From: Onthophagus taurus | Lineage: Eukaryota; Arthropoda; Insecta; Coleoptera; Scarabaeidae | Direction of reading: 5' to 3' | Length of the DNA: 64,000 nucleotides | NCBI RefSeq assembly: GCF_036711975.1 | Contig: NC_091972.1 | Location: 28,711,001 to 28,775,000, forward strand | Part shown: positions 32,699 to 44,004 of the stretch, one piece after another | Layout of the letters: every line of letters begins with the position of its first letter | Position numbering within the stretch: the stretch's first letter is position 1 | Position numbers and translations under genes: made by a program | Notes under the pieces: generated by a model | What the model was told of the DNA's origin: nothing | Database searches by the model: none | The model's input: only the letters and a program-made list of their open reading frames with translations

Positions 32699-33031
32699 TG
32701 TTATCCCAAACCACCGCTCGGGCGCCGTTCGGCCCACGCCATTGGTCCGGCAGTTCGGACAGCGGTGCCGCTCAACGATTGGACGCTTTTGTTCACCCCA
32801 GCCACCCTTGGGGTTAAAAGAAGGGTGAAGGCAAACAGAAAGCAGTTCCAACCGATTAGCGACTTTAGTAGCAGTAGAAGATCACGTCTCCTTAACCACG
32901 GCGCCTACTTGCGACTCTCTCCGTCCACCATCATCATCGTATCCGCATATAATTGTATATAACCCTTGTACATATTGTAAATAAACATTTCAAACCAACC
33001 GTTGCGTTTAACAACAACACCCACCGTAACA
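32699..33031 (+). repeat. 3' LTR
   Basis: 333 bp and identical to the 5' LTR as far as I can compare. It is followed by the CATT duplication at 33,032-33,035. Confidence 0.95.
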
Positions 33032-34475
33032 CATTGATGATTCCCGTCAGCGAAACGACCGCTTTTAAAGGCATGGCCTTTAAAGCAGCGTTTCCTATCC
33101 CGTCCGGTCCCGATGCCTTCTTCGACTTACATCTCGCGATTGCCTCTTTCACCTCGGTCGGAGAAGCGTGCTCGATATGCCGACGATCTTCTACGGCCAG
33201 CCGCCTACTCACTACGCGTTCGACTCGATCGATGAAATCTTCATCTTCGTCATCGTCGCATAGCGGGCTGCACTGGTTTTCGAAGTTATCGGCATGAGCC
33301 TCTGCTTTCTCTTCGAGAGTGAAAGCCATTCCGGTTTCACCGTGAATGGGCGGCATGCGCGTCGTGTTCCCCTTCAGCACCTTGACCATCTTCCAACAGG
33401 AGTGATCGTCTTCGGTGTTCAGGGCGTCGAGTTTGGCGTCGAAAGACGCGTATCGGAACTCCGCGAGCTCCCTTCTCACATCACCGCGCAGACGGTTATA
33501 GCGACGCTTGAGATCGGGATCCCAATTGCGCTGATAAGTCCGCCTGACGCGATCACGCTCCCGCATAAGTTCCCTGATGTGCGCCGGAAGCACCCATCGA
33601 TGGTCCTTTACGGGAATCGTGTTGGTCGCGTATCGAAGAGAATCCTCGATTGCGACCGTGAGTCGTTCAACAGCCTCATCCAGTTCCTGAGCGTTGTGGA
33701 TCGGTCGTATTTGTCCCATATTGTGGTGCAAGTGGTCGCTAAAAGCCGGCCACGATACAGTGGAACGTTCAACCGGGACGCGAACGTCCGGGACGTCTCC
33801 TAGCTGCAGCAGCACAGGGAGATGATCGGAACTAAGTTCGTTGAGCGTGGTAACTCTATGAACTAGTCGGACATCTTTAATTACAACCACGTCCAAAACG
33901 TCAGATCGTTGTCCTTCGTTCGACGGGTAATACGTGTGGTCGGCGGGGGCATCGGTGACAATGCCCGTCTCGTCGGTAAAACTCCGCAGTATTTTACCGT
34001 TCGCGTTTGCGATCCGACTGTTCCACGATGGGTGCTTAGCGTTTAGGTCGCCGGCGATAACCACGCCTTTGTCCGTATCCAAGACACCCGTTAGATCGTC
34101 TTCCAACAACCGCCGATTCGGCGGATTGTAGGCGGCGACCAAGCGGACGCACCCCGATAGTGTTCGTACCACAATCGTAGTAGCTTCGAGATGTTGAAGA
34201 GGGGGAGTCAGATCTTCGTAATGATCCAAACTGGTCCTTACAAAGATGGCTGTCCCGCCGCCTCTTGCTCCAACTCTATCGTTTCGATAGAAGCGATAAT
34301 TGGGCAGCCGTGGCCTGTCGCCCGCTCGCAGATGGGTTTCGCAAATGAGTATCGCGTCAAGGTCGTACCTTTCGGCGAACTCGCGAAGTTCATTCTGTTT
34401 ACAGACAAGGCCGTTGGCGTTCCAATAAGCCAACTCAAGCGATTGCGGTACTCTCGGTCTTCGATGAGTCATCAT
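33032..34475 (-). pseudogene. LINE copy A ORF2, 5' half (endonuclease to RT start)
   Basis: Starts at ATG 34,475, overlapping the ORF1 stop in ATGATGA. Endonuclease motifs are WNANG, ICETHL, GDLNAKHPSWNS and SDHLP, followed by SGPDGIGNAALK. It ends at the gypsy insertion after about residue 482. Translation beyond 33,031 reads antisense LTR and stops at 32,934. Confidence 0.9.
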
Positions 34476-36202
34476 AAGAGTTTCATCATCTCGGACATGA
34501 TTTGGACGCACAACTTAACTCGTGCGTCCCTATCGGATTTGTCGATTTGGATGACCTCGCTCATCATCGCCAGTATGTTGACGAGGGGGTCGGTTGGGGG
34601 TTCAACCGCCGCCTGTGCCGCAACATTGACCGGGAATGGTGTTTCAGCCACCGCGATCGACCCGCTTTTACGAAGCCTCCTATTGTGACGCCTCCTCTGC
34701 GACCTCGACAGCTTCGGGGGGTCGTCGGTCGCCTTTTGCTTCGGCTCGTTGAGCTTAGCTTTGGGCGCCGCGACCTCTTTCCGAACTACCTTGGTAGCTG
34801 GAGCGTTCGCTTTGGGGGCAACGTTAGCGTTGCCTTTCGGCTTTTTCGCCTGACTACTAACCGCTTTCACGGGTTTCGCCGCGACTACTGGAGCCTTTTT
34901 GTCCCCCTTTTGCGCTTGAATAGCTGCTTTCGGGGGAACGGTCGCTTTGACCTTTGGGGCTGCCGCCGGCGCCCTCGTTTCCGCCGCCTTCGGGTGTTTT
35001 GGGCACCCTTTGTAGTTGGCGGTATGAGGACCACCGCAAAGGACGCACTTGGCGGGCGCATCCTTTGCTTTGGCACAGGAAGCCGTCGGATGGTCACCAG
35101 CGCACTTCACGCAACGAGGTGCACCGTTGCACATTCGTTGGGAGTGGCCGTAACGCTGACAGCGATGACACTGGCCGACTTCCGTCTTCTTCTTGGCGCT
35201 CTCGACAGTTATGGTTAAAGCCATGACCGTCTTGAGGTCAAAGATCCGTTTGGCGTCCGCGGTCTTTTTCAAGACGCACAGGACTAACGAGATCGGCCTC
35301 CTTTCAGAGCCCTGGCGCATACGTTTTACCGTATCGGGCCAGAATCCCTGTTTTCTCAGGTCGGCAGCAATGCTGTCCTCCCCGATACTGGTAGGGACGC
35401 CTCGAAAAACCACCTTTAACGGCTTTTCCTCCGGTAGAGAGAATGTGTGGTACTGGTGTTTACCAGCCATCAACATCTTCACCAGGGCGCGATAGGCTTC
35501 CGCGGTGGGGAGCTCAATCTTGATTCCTTGCGGAACCGCTCTGGCTTTCGAAAAGGCGATCCGAAGTCTCGCCATCTCCGCCGAAATGGAATCCCAGTTT
35601 TCCTTCGCATGAAGGATTACCGGGGGGACCCGCTTGGAAACGTGTTCCAATCGAGGACGCACGGCCTCCGAGTACTCGTCCTCCAGGTCGCTACTGGCCT
35701 TTCTTTTCCCGTTGGATGGACCGACTGCCACGTCGACATCCATTTTACCCGCCGGGATGGAAGCCAACGCCTCGGCGAATGACCTCGGAGTGGAGGTGGT
35801 CGCCGCCTCCTCGAGGGAGGCGGTGCGCCCTGCCGCGCTGGTCGTCGCATCCGCGAGGGAAGCAGTACGGCCTGATGGTGCTATGGCTTTCGCCTCCACT
35901 GGGGAGGCAGTGCTGCCAAGGACGGGGGTTGTTTCGGTTGTCGCCTTCTCGGGGATGGCGGTACTAACCTTACGTGTGCATTTGGTCGCCACCTGCTCAG
36001 GGGAGGCGGTGCGGCCTGCCGCGCTGGTCGTCGCATCCTCTAAGGAAGCAGTACGGCCTGATATACCTGCCTTGGCTGCCGCCTCCGCTGGGGAGGCAGT
36101 TCTGCCAATAACTGGTTTCTTGGTCGCCGCCTTCACGAGGGAGGCGGTGCGGCCTGATGATTTGGCTGCCGCCGCCACAGGGGAGGCAGTCTTGCCAAGA
36201 AC
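34472..36202 (-). pseudogene. LINE copy A ORF1, 5'-truncated
   Basis: Gag-like ORF1 lacking its start. The LINE sequence begins at a GKTASP repeat next to H4 codons. It keeps the GRTASP/GRTASL repeats, the central domain and three CCHC knuckles (CHRCQRYGHSQRMC, CVKCAGDHPTASC, CVLCGGPHTANYKGC). The frame continues a short way into antisense H4 with a TTG only, so no chimeric protein is called. Confidence 0.9.
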
Positions 36203-36307
36203 GCTGTCACGTACACTGAACACGCAAAAAGGAAAACCGTCACTGCTATGGACGTCGTTTACGCCCTTAAGCGGCAAGGTCGTACTCTCTACGGCTTTGG
36301 GGGTTAA
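36201..36307 (+). pseudogene. Histone H4, 3' fragment
   Basis: Encodes the last 34 residues of H4 ([16 protein letters not shown] to GRTLYGFGG) and TAA at 36,305. The first 69 residues and the promoter are absent because LINE copy A begins here. The 3' stem-loop remains at 36,373. The junction shares ACG between LINE and H4, a possible microhomology. The fragment lies in the opposite orientation to the intact H4 at 47,248. Confidence 0.97.
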
Positions 36308-36372
36308 GAAATTTAAATTATGTACCTATTTTAATTTTGAGGACGACTGTTCTATATTCAACATGACCACCC

Positions 36373-36388
36373 GGTTCTTTTCAGAACC
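36373..36388 (+). terminator. Histone 3' stem-loop of H4 fragment
   Basis: GGTTCTTTTCAGAACC, 66 bases after the stop codon, the same as in the intact H4. Confidence 0.95.
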
Positions 36389-38063
36389 ACTATATTTATG
36401 AAAGATAAAGAATATTTTCACATACAATCCGGACAATTACGTACATACATATGTATGTGTGTATGTACATGTATTAGGTTCGTTTCAACCACACTTCAAA
36501 CTACCAATTGACGGCCGCAATCCTGCTCAGTTGAAAGGTGCTGCCACGGTCCGACTGAACCGTGGACTGGTCCGCGACGTTTTGTCGCGTTCCAACCACA
36601 GAATATTATGTTATTCTGATTTATATTCCAACGACCGTCAGACAAGTTCATGTATAGTCGTCCACACCAAGATCCGGAATTACGATACGGCTGTAAAAGA
36701 CCCTTAACAATAGAAAGGGCAATAGTTTTATGATGGTGCACATAAACAAGTCATAAATAAAGAGGTATCTTTTGGGTTCACACAAATCGTGCACGGCATA
36801 TGCATAATTTAGAAGAATCAGATATTGATTCTGACTTAGTTCGGCCTTTAGGCTTACGTTTTCGATGTTATTAATATTATTATTATATAGTTTACTGACC
36901 AATACAGTTAAGTATAATGAACTCAAAGAAATTCATTGACTTTCCTGACTTTCTAAACTATGCAGGGTTCTCGGTCTCGTCTTAGGTAGAAATGGTTAAA
37001 TACCCTTAACCGCAGAGAAGCGAAGGTATACAATTTATGGTGGTTGTAATTTCGGATCTTTTCCATTTGTGCAGCCTGTCTGTTAGTATCTGTTATGGTT
37101 ATGTTTACTATGAAAGCGTATATTTGGATTATTTTCTATTCTTTTACATGTTTCGGGTATTTTGTTTAACAAATTTTTAACAACTTTTATTTCATATTAT
37201 GCATGTTTTATGATAACTTTTATAGATAAATTAATCAATAAATATGTAAACACATAATAATAATAATATCTTTATTTCGCTAAAATACAAAAAAAAATAC
37301 ATAAAATTCTGTATTGCAAAAACGTCCAGAAAAAAAAAATATAATAAGTTTGAGTTTAAAACAGTTTATGTAGGGAGGAAGAAAAAAAAAGAAAAATAAT
37401 TGCAAATAATTGTAAACACATGCATATCTTTATTTCATTTTTCTACTATTACCGCTATTACGTTTTTTTAGTTCATTATTGTTAAAAAAATAAGTAAATG
37501 AATTTCGTTTAAAATGGTAAACTGTGCTTGCAGCGCCAATTCTCGGCAGGGTTCCGTTCCAACGAACATGCGCAAAAGAAAGTCGTGAATTAGTCGTGTA
37601 CGCGTACAGGAACGGGGCAAATTTGTACGGTTGTTCGGTTGGAACGAACTTATCTTAACTATTATAACTTATGAAAAAACACCATGTTGTTTGTTATATT
37701 CAAAACTCGAAGAATCTATGAGTAGGGTGTTCGTTCGTTCTTATACGTAACACGTTAACAATATATGACAGAATTAACAATTTGTTTTTGTTACAACGTA
37801 TATTTTCGGGTGAAATACGCACAACGACTAGAATGTCATTATTTACCATCTACCTGAAAATGTCGGGTTGGATGGTCCGTTGAAAAAAAAAACTTTAACA
37901 TGCAGATCCACACGAACAAGCAGGTAGACGGTAAATAAAGACGATTTAGTCATTGTACGTCGAAAACCCGAAAATATGCGTCATAGTATATATCAACAAG
38001 TTTCATTTTTACTTATTGGTGTTGTGTGCGTGGATGTGGAAAAAATAATTAATACGACCAGTG
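36389..38063. repeat. Histone spacer, inverted copy of about 45,782-47,166
   Basis: The reverse complement of the spacer after the intact H4, with small differences and no gene. It differs by a 155-bp insertion at 37,256-37,410. The match stops at 37,990, exactly where a MITE sits in the other arm (TA at 45,782). The two partly open frames here mirror ones at 46.9-47.1 kb and are not considered genes. Confidence 0.85.
37256..37410 (-). mobile_element. 155-bp LINE 3'-end insertion with 11-bp target duplication
   Basis: TGTAAACACAT flanks it at 37,245-37,255 and 37,411-37,421. The other arm has this site once (46,354-46,364, reverse strand). On the minus strand the insert ends AATAAAGATATTATTATTATT, a typical CR1/Jockey-like tail. 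It is a severely 5'-truncated retroinsertion. Confidence 0.8.
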
Positions 38064-38067
38064 TTAA

Positions 38068-38181
38068 CACATCTTGCGCGGATTTCACATCTTTAGCGCT
38101 AAGCGACTAAACTCGTTTTGCATGGTATTGATGCCCGCTACACGGTAACACTTTGGCGGCAAAGTGCCCGCGCAAGATGTG
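38068..38181. mobile_element. 114-bp piggyBac-type MITE
   Basis: CACATCTTGCGCG and its reverse complement form the ends, flanked by TTAA on each side (38,064-38,067 and 38,182-38,185). TTAA targets are typical of the piggyBac superfamily. Confidence 0.7.
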
Positions 38182-38381
38182 TTAACCGTGGTGCTGTGAA
38201 AATACGTCGTCAGTGTTGTTGATGACGTCACATCGAAACTTTAAAAATCGAAAGTTATTTTTCGGTAAGTTTATCACTTAAGAGTTATTTAGAATTAACA
38301 ATACTGTTACATTCAAAAACTTGATACAATTACACCACCGCAGCAGGCATCGATAGTTCATTATTCGACTATATTTTTTGT

Positions 38382-38397
38382 GGCCCTGAGAAGGGCC
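38382..38397 (-). terminator. Histone 3' stem-loop of H2A
   Basis: On the minus strand GGCCCTTCTCAGGGCC, 36 bases after the H2A stop. It uses the GC-rich stem variant shared with H1. Confidence 0.95.
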
Positions 38398-38433
38398 GTT
38401 TTGTTAATATGGTGTGGCCAAGTTGTAACTAAA

Positions 38434-39142
<709 letters not shown>

Positions 39143-39514
39143 ATGCCACCGAAAACTAGTGGGAAAGCAGCCAAAAAGGCGGGTAAAGCGCAGAAAAATA
39201 TATCGAAAACCGATAAGAAGAAGAAACGCAAGAGAAAGGAAAGCTACGCTATTTACATTTACAAGGTATTGAAACAAGTTCATCCCGATACCGGTATTTC
39301 GAGCAAAGCTATGAGTATAATGAACAGTTTTGTGAACGATATCTTCGAGAGGATAGCCGCTGAAGCATCCCGTTTGGCTCATTACAACAAAAGATCAACG
39401 ATCACCAGTCGAGAAATCCAGACTGCCGTCAGACTTCTGTTACCTGGAGAATTGGCAAAGCACGCTGTAAGCGAAGGCACCAAGGCTGTTACTAAGTACA
39501 CAAGTTCCAAATAA
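39143..39514 (+). CDS. H2B: Histone H2B (right copy)
   Basis: 123 aa with the same basic tail and histone fold as the left copy, differing at one residue (Ala in AAEASRLAH). It has its complete divergent promoter and a downstream stem-loop, so it is the likelier functional H2B. The DNA from the TATA box through about 40,290 is the reverse complement of 22,980-23,605 plus 26,085-26,856, showing that the two H2B genes are inverted copies. Confidence 0.97.
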   Translation: MPPKTSGKAAKKAGKAQKNISKTDKKKKRKRKESYAIYIYKVLKQVHPDTGISSKAMSIMNSFVNDIFERIAAEASRLAHYNKRSTITSREIQTAVRLLLPGELAKHAVSEGTKAVTKYTSSK

Positions 39515-39554
39515 ATGGCGATATAAACATCCCCCTCCCTACCAAACAACAACC

Positions 39555-39570
39555 GGTTCTTTTCAGAACC
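39555..39570 (+). terminator. Histone 3' stem-loop of right H2B
   Basis: GGTTCTTTTCAGAACC, 40 bases after the stop codon. Confidence 0.95.
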
Positions 39571-41180
39571 AAAAATGAGTATCTGAATAAAGAATATTAT
39601 TGCAATTTACAATATTTTTAAGTTAATAGTAGGTAATATATGTAAGTGCGATCCTTGTAAGTTGTACATAAGTTGTCGAGATCGTTAATTTGTTTGATAA
39701 TATCCTCCTCATAAAGGTTGATAATATAAGTACGAAGGCTTTCGGGTAAAGCTATGCGTCTTTTGAAAAAATGTTTGACGTTTCGGATGCCATGTTTCTG
39801 AAGAAGTGTTTTTCTTAAATTCAACTTAACAAAAGTCGTATTCCAAAATGTCGAACTAATAACTTTCACTCACGCTTCTTCTCTTTACGAAGTCTGGTGA
39901 TAAAGAGGAAGACGTCTCTTTACTAAAATTTCTCTAAATTATTTCCTAATAAATTTACAAAATTAAAGATTGAAGAAGAAAAAAAATAATAATTAACTTT
40001 TAAAATTTGAATCAACACGAAAAATTAATAAAAATAAGTAAATGGGGTAACGACATCCATAGATGGGAGGAACATAATACATACAAAATTACCCTAAATA
40101 AAACAAAAGAAACCTACAAGATCAGTCGCTTGCAGAAAGGAACAATTGTTTAAAATTTCTGCCAATTTTTCCAGAAATTTTCAACCATTCTTCGTAAAAG
40201 TTATAATTAGAAAATGACCTGGAGTTCAAACATCGTAATTAGTAGACCCTACTAATCAGAAACGGTACCTTAAGAACAGCTTCTATTTGAACTAAAACCT
40301 TTGTAAACTCTCCTTAAAATGAGTTTTTACAGATCGGACTCCAACCTCCCATTTACCACCGAAATGAATTTTTTTTTAGTCGATAGGAAATGACCTGAAT
40401 ACGCCGTTAGAGTAACGTTAAAAAAGTGCGCAAAAGTGAAAAACTTACGGAAAATTTAATTAAAAGTTTCGATATGACGTCACACTCACAACACCAACCA
40501 ATCCGATGAGTAAAAATAAAATAATTTTCTCAAAATTGATGAAAGAATTAACAACTTGTCGATATTACAACGCATATTTTCGGGTGAAATACCCTTTCTT
40601 TGGTATTCGACGCACAACGACTAAAACGACTTTGTTTATTATTTACCTGCGTACCCCTACCTCATTCTCTTCATTCTACAAAAAATCTTATAGAGTTCAA
40701 ACCGGCAATAACGTCTTAGAGTAAAGTGAATTAATGATTTATAGATTTGCTTCCTTTCATACTATTTACTTATCTACTATGGTTAGTAACGAATTTTGAT
40801 GGAATCTTTCCATTGTTATTAGCTTTATTTGTTCTTACTTCTATTAAAAGTTAACCTAACTTTTATTCTAAAAGATACATTTTAGTACAAAAAAACATTA
40901 AAGAAACATTTCATTTCAAAAACCTTCACTATGATATTGTCTTCTTTTAAAATAAATAAAATATTATTGTTTTTAAACATATTTTGTAACATTGAACCGA
41001 AACGAAAATCTAATATCTACTATAAATTAAATTAAAAACAACACAACATTCTGTTACGTCTTTTTTAATCATCTTAATTTTACTAAATAATTTTAATTCA
41101 AATTTAATTATTTATATTCTTTTATTGTTTTGTATGTTTCTAGCAACGGAATTCGAGATTCCTACTCCTTTCACTTTTCC
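39571..41180. repeat. Histone spacer, partly inverted copy of the left arm
   Basis: 39,571-40,290 mirrors the left arm. 40,300-41,160 is absent from it. A stretch at 40,440-40,640 resembles parts of the 37,770-38,030 spacer (ACAACGCATATTTTCGGGTGAAATAC). No coding region is convincing. Confidence 0.65.
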
Positions 41181-43500
41181 TATTCCTTATGAGAGGTCGC
41201 GGATGATCGATTTAACTTTTGATTTTTTTTGATATATTTTGGGAAAAGTTTTGGAAACTCGCTCTCTTTAATTTCGTTCGCTCGTGGAGTGAAGACATCA
41301 CGAGGGTAGTTTTGGTAAATATTACGACATTTTGGGAGTTTTTAAAGTTTTTGTGTCGGTTGTTGAAATGGTTGCTATATACTAAATAAACTTCCAATAA
41401 GTTCTCTATAAGGTTGTCCTTCCTTGTTTCCTCAAATTGATATTTTACTTCCATTGGCGTTTTCTTAACCTTGCGGTTTGTCGTATTAAATTTCTTCAAA
41501 ATTTTGTCAATATATTCTTTTCTAAATTTTCCTCCTACATGTTTTGCCTTAAATTCGTGTTTTAACCTTTCTATTGTTTCTTGTGTACACATCTTTCTTT
41601 GCGTATAGACTCAAATCATACATTGATTTTTTGAATCCATTGATCAAATTGTTCATCCCAACACTTTGGTGCCTCTTTAAGTCCATATTATGCCCTTGTT
41701 CAACACATTTCCTTTTTCCTGGTTTATTCCTTCTGGTATCTTTATAAATACATTGTTAGTTAGTTTACCATTTAAAAATGCTCTAATTGTTTTATTGGCC
41801 AATTATTATTAATCGCATGTACCATAAACATTCTTATCGTTGATGTTATCCTGGATACTGGGGCGTATATTGAATTCCATTCCTCATTTTTGAGTTGAAA
41901 ACCTTGTTGCCAACTAGCCGTGCCTTTTTTGTACCATCTTTCTTTGTAGTAAATATCCATGTTGTATCTATTGCTTTGGCTTCGCTCGGTATATTTACTA
42001 TTGTCCATGTTCTTGTTCTTTGTGAGTTGATAAGTTGGTTTCTTTCTGAACGTCCAGATCTTGTATGTTTTTATGTTGTTCTTCTCGTTCCTCGTCTTCA
42101 CTGTTTTTCATCTATTCTTCAATCTGTTCATTTGATTTTTCGTTCACTTTCACTTCATTTTTATCACTTTCAATTTTGTCCGTTATTTCTGTTGATCGAC
42201 ATTATCTTTATGTTATATACATGTTTCATCGCATAAAACATCTCGCGACATTATTATTTTGTCCTTTTTCGGGTCCCATATTCTATAGCCAGCTGCACTA
42301 TCCAACCAATCTTCCCAACTTTTCTCTAGGTTACAATTTATTTGTTCTAGGGATAACCGCGTACCATACCTTACTTCCAAATACTCTTAATTTATTCAAA
42401 TCATTTTCACCATACCAAATTTTTGCAGAAGGAATTCTATCGTTGCGCGCAGTTGGTTATCGATTCAGTTCATATATCGATGCTCTTACCAATTCTCCCC
42501 AAACATTTTTAGACAAACCTGTCTTAACAAATATTGTCCTGAATATATCCAGTATAGTCCTATGTGTACTCTCTTTCAATTCCTTTTCTTTCACATTATA
42601 ATTTAAATCTTGAACTGAGAATTTCACCTCCATTATCTATTCTAACTTTCTTAGTTCTTTTTCTCTGTCCTTCAATAAGAATATCATTCCAAAATGAGAA
42701 TAATCATCTGAAATTATTTGAAAATATTTACACCCGTCTTTAGTAATTGGGTTTATTGATCCATATATAGCAGGATGTCACACAAAAAACGCCCCAAGCT
42801 GTAATTCATGACGCTGTAACGTCATTTACGTTCCGATTTTAAGGTATCAAATGAAATAGTTTGATGAATACTATGATTCATGCTACTAAGCGATGATCAA
42901 CTTTTGTTTGTTTTTCAAATTGCTCCGTATGCTTTTGCGTTGGAAAAAATTCATGAAAATTTTCACTCATGAAAATCGGAATGTAAATGACAGAGTTACA
43001 GCTTGGATTCAGAATAATGTATTCTTCAACCGTATAATGCTCTGAATGATCCGAAAGAATACGGGACACCTGTACATCAGAATGAATTAATTCACCAATT
43101 TCTTTTGTTGTTTTATTTTCTTTAATAAATGGTAATCAGGTTCCTTTACTCTGAATACACACACAGCAACGATTATGACTCACAGGCAATTTCAAAATTT
43201 GCAATCCCTTTTTATTTACGTGCCAAGCCCAAGCCTTTTATGCCAAATATCGTTTTGAATTGCACTCAGAACCATTTTGTCTGTTTCAAATTCTAAATTA
43301 ATCATAAATAATCATCCTTTTTTGTTTCCCAATACCGTACAATCTCAACTTTTTATTTGTACTTCATTTTCATTAAAAATTACCTTAAATTTCTTTCCCA
43401 CTAATTTATTGTACTCCAATACATCAACATAAGCAATTTTAATTTCTATTTTTCTGTTCAATTCTAGTTCTACAATATTTGCATCTACCTTTTCTGCAAT
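41181..43500 (-). pseudogene. Ty1/copia polyprotein remnant (right arm)
   Basis: Minus-strand order, 5' to 3'. The gag-pre-integrase region (IWHKRLG, KGLQ, ELIHSD) is at about 43,300-43,075. The integrase core and end (ITKDG, SDDYSHFG, ESTHRTILD, GLSKNVWGELVRASIYELNR, LRVFGSKVWY) is at 42,765-42,330. RT starts (NEEWNSIYAPVSRI) at about 41,880, and RT 3' parts (ERLKHEFKAKHVG) lie near 41,560. Many stops and shifts make it dead. A TA-flanked MITE interrupts it. 41,180-42,290 is mirrored at 21,870-22,880. Confidence 0.8.
42771..43072. mobile_element. 302-bp TA-flanked MITE inside the copia remnant
   Basis: Ends CAGGATGTC and CAGGTGTCC (inward), with TA outside both. Removing it restores the copia reading SDV-GSINPITKDG. 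The right part (TCCGTATAATGCTCTGA-like words) is shared with the MITE at 45,352-45,781, so they belong to related families. Confidence 0.75.
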
Positions 43501-43509
43501 ATTTGTAAA

Positions 43510-43730
43510 CTATGCTATATTGTGGCACGAGCTGTGTGACATGTTGCGCCGGCGCCGTCTTGTTGAAACCACAGCTCCTGCACATCATGGTTCAGTCAGT
43601 AATCATGGCTCTATAGCGGTCACCATTGACTGTAACGTTCTGACCAGCATCGTTTTTAAAGAAGACCAATGATTCCACCAGTCCATAAAGCACACCAGTC
43701 AGTTTTTCTGGATGTAAGTTTTGGTAAATT
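43510..43730 (-). pseudogene. Tc1/mariner-type transposase core fragment
   Basis: The minus strand reads FKNDAGQNVTVNGDRYRAMITD, a region typical of insect mariner-type transposases, then after a shift ELWFQQDGA and TCHTARA (second catalytic Asp region). It is preceded by PEKLTGVLYGLVESL, a shifted match to the first part. It is only about 70 codons with frame damage. Confidence 0.75.
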
Positions 43731-44004
43731 AACGTTTGAAGACAGGGCAAATTTATAACCTTTATTTAAAAAATTAATTTCTTCCTCACTGAAGGAAACA
43801 TTGGAGAGATTTTTGAATTGCTGGATATTACCTTTTTGATTTGATGTATTAGGTTAATAATAACTATAAAAAAATAAATTTCAACCCCCTAGATAAAATA
43901 GTTAAAAATACTAGAAATCTTATCAATCTATGTAAGGAGACACTGATGAAGTACACACCTTTTCTGAAAGGAAAAAATATTTTTGCAGTTCATATTTTAT
44001 TTCA

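Larger units (their letters stand above)
28264..33031 (+). mobile_element. Intact young Ty3/gypsy LTR retrotransposon
   Basis: 4768 bp, with two 333-bp LTRs that look identical by eye, a 4-bp target duplication (CATT), PBS, gag, pol in the -1 frame, and a polypurine tract. All domains of a gypsy Pol are present without stops. It sits inside LINE copy A, so it is younger than that insertion. The identical LTRs point to a recent event. Confidence 0.95.
26857..36202 (-). mobile_element. Jockey-like LINE, copy A, split by a gypsy element and bridging histone genes
   Basis: Minus-strand LINE. The 3' end is at 26,857 (tail GTTCACCGTTCACCGTT), it is interrupted by the gypsy element 28,264-33,031, and the truncated 5' end at about 36,202 abuts histone H4 codons. 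The left flank is an H2B promoter and the right flank is the middle of H4. These are not neighbours in an intact unit and no target duplication is visible, so the element marks a deletion or rearrangement. Confidence 0.9.

Noticed and set aside
32934-33031. C-terminal extension of LINE copy A ORF2
   Set aside because: This is antisense LTR sequence of the inserted gypsy element read through to the next stop.
34472-36277. Chimeric protein of antisense H4 fused to LINE ORF1
   Set aside because: The upstream part has only a TTG, no ATG. It is simply an open stretch across the insertion junction.
35634-36401. Plus-strand ORFs opposite LINE ORF1 (also 61,463-62,305)
   Set aside because: They are frame shadows of the repetitive GRTASP tract on the other strand.
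39618-39869. 83-codon minus-strand gene downstream of H2B
   Set aside because: The mirrored arm is interrupted and diverged in this frame, no domain is recognisable, and it lies in histone spacer.
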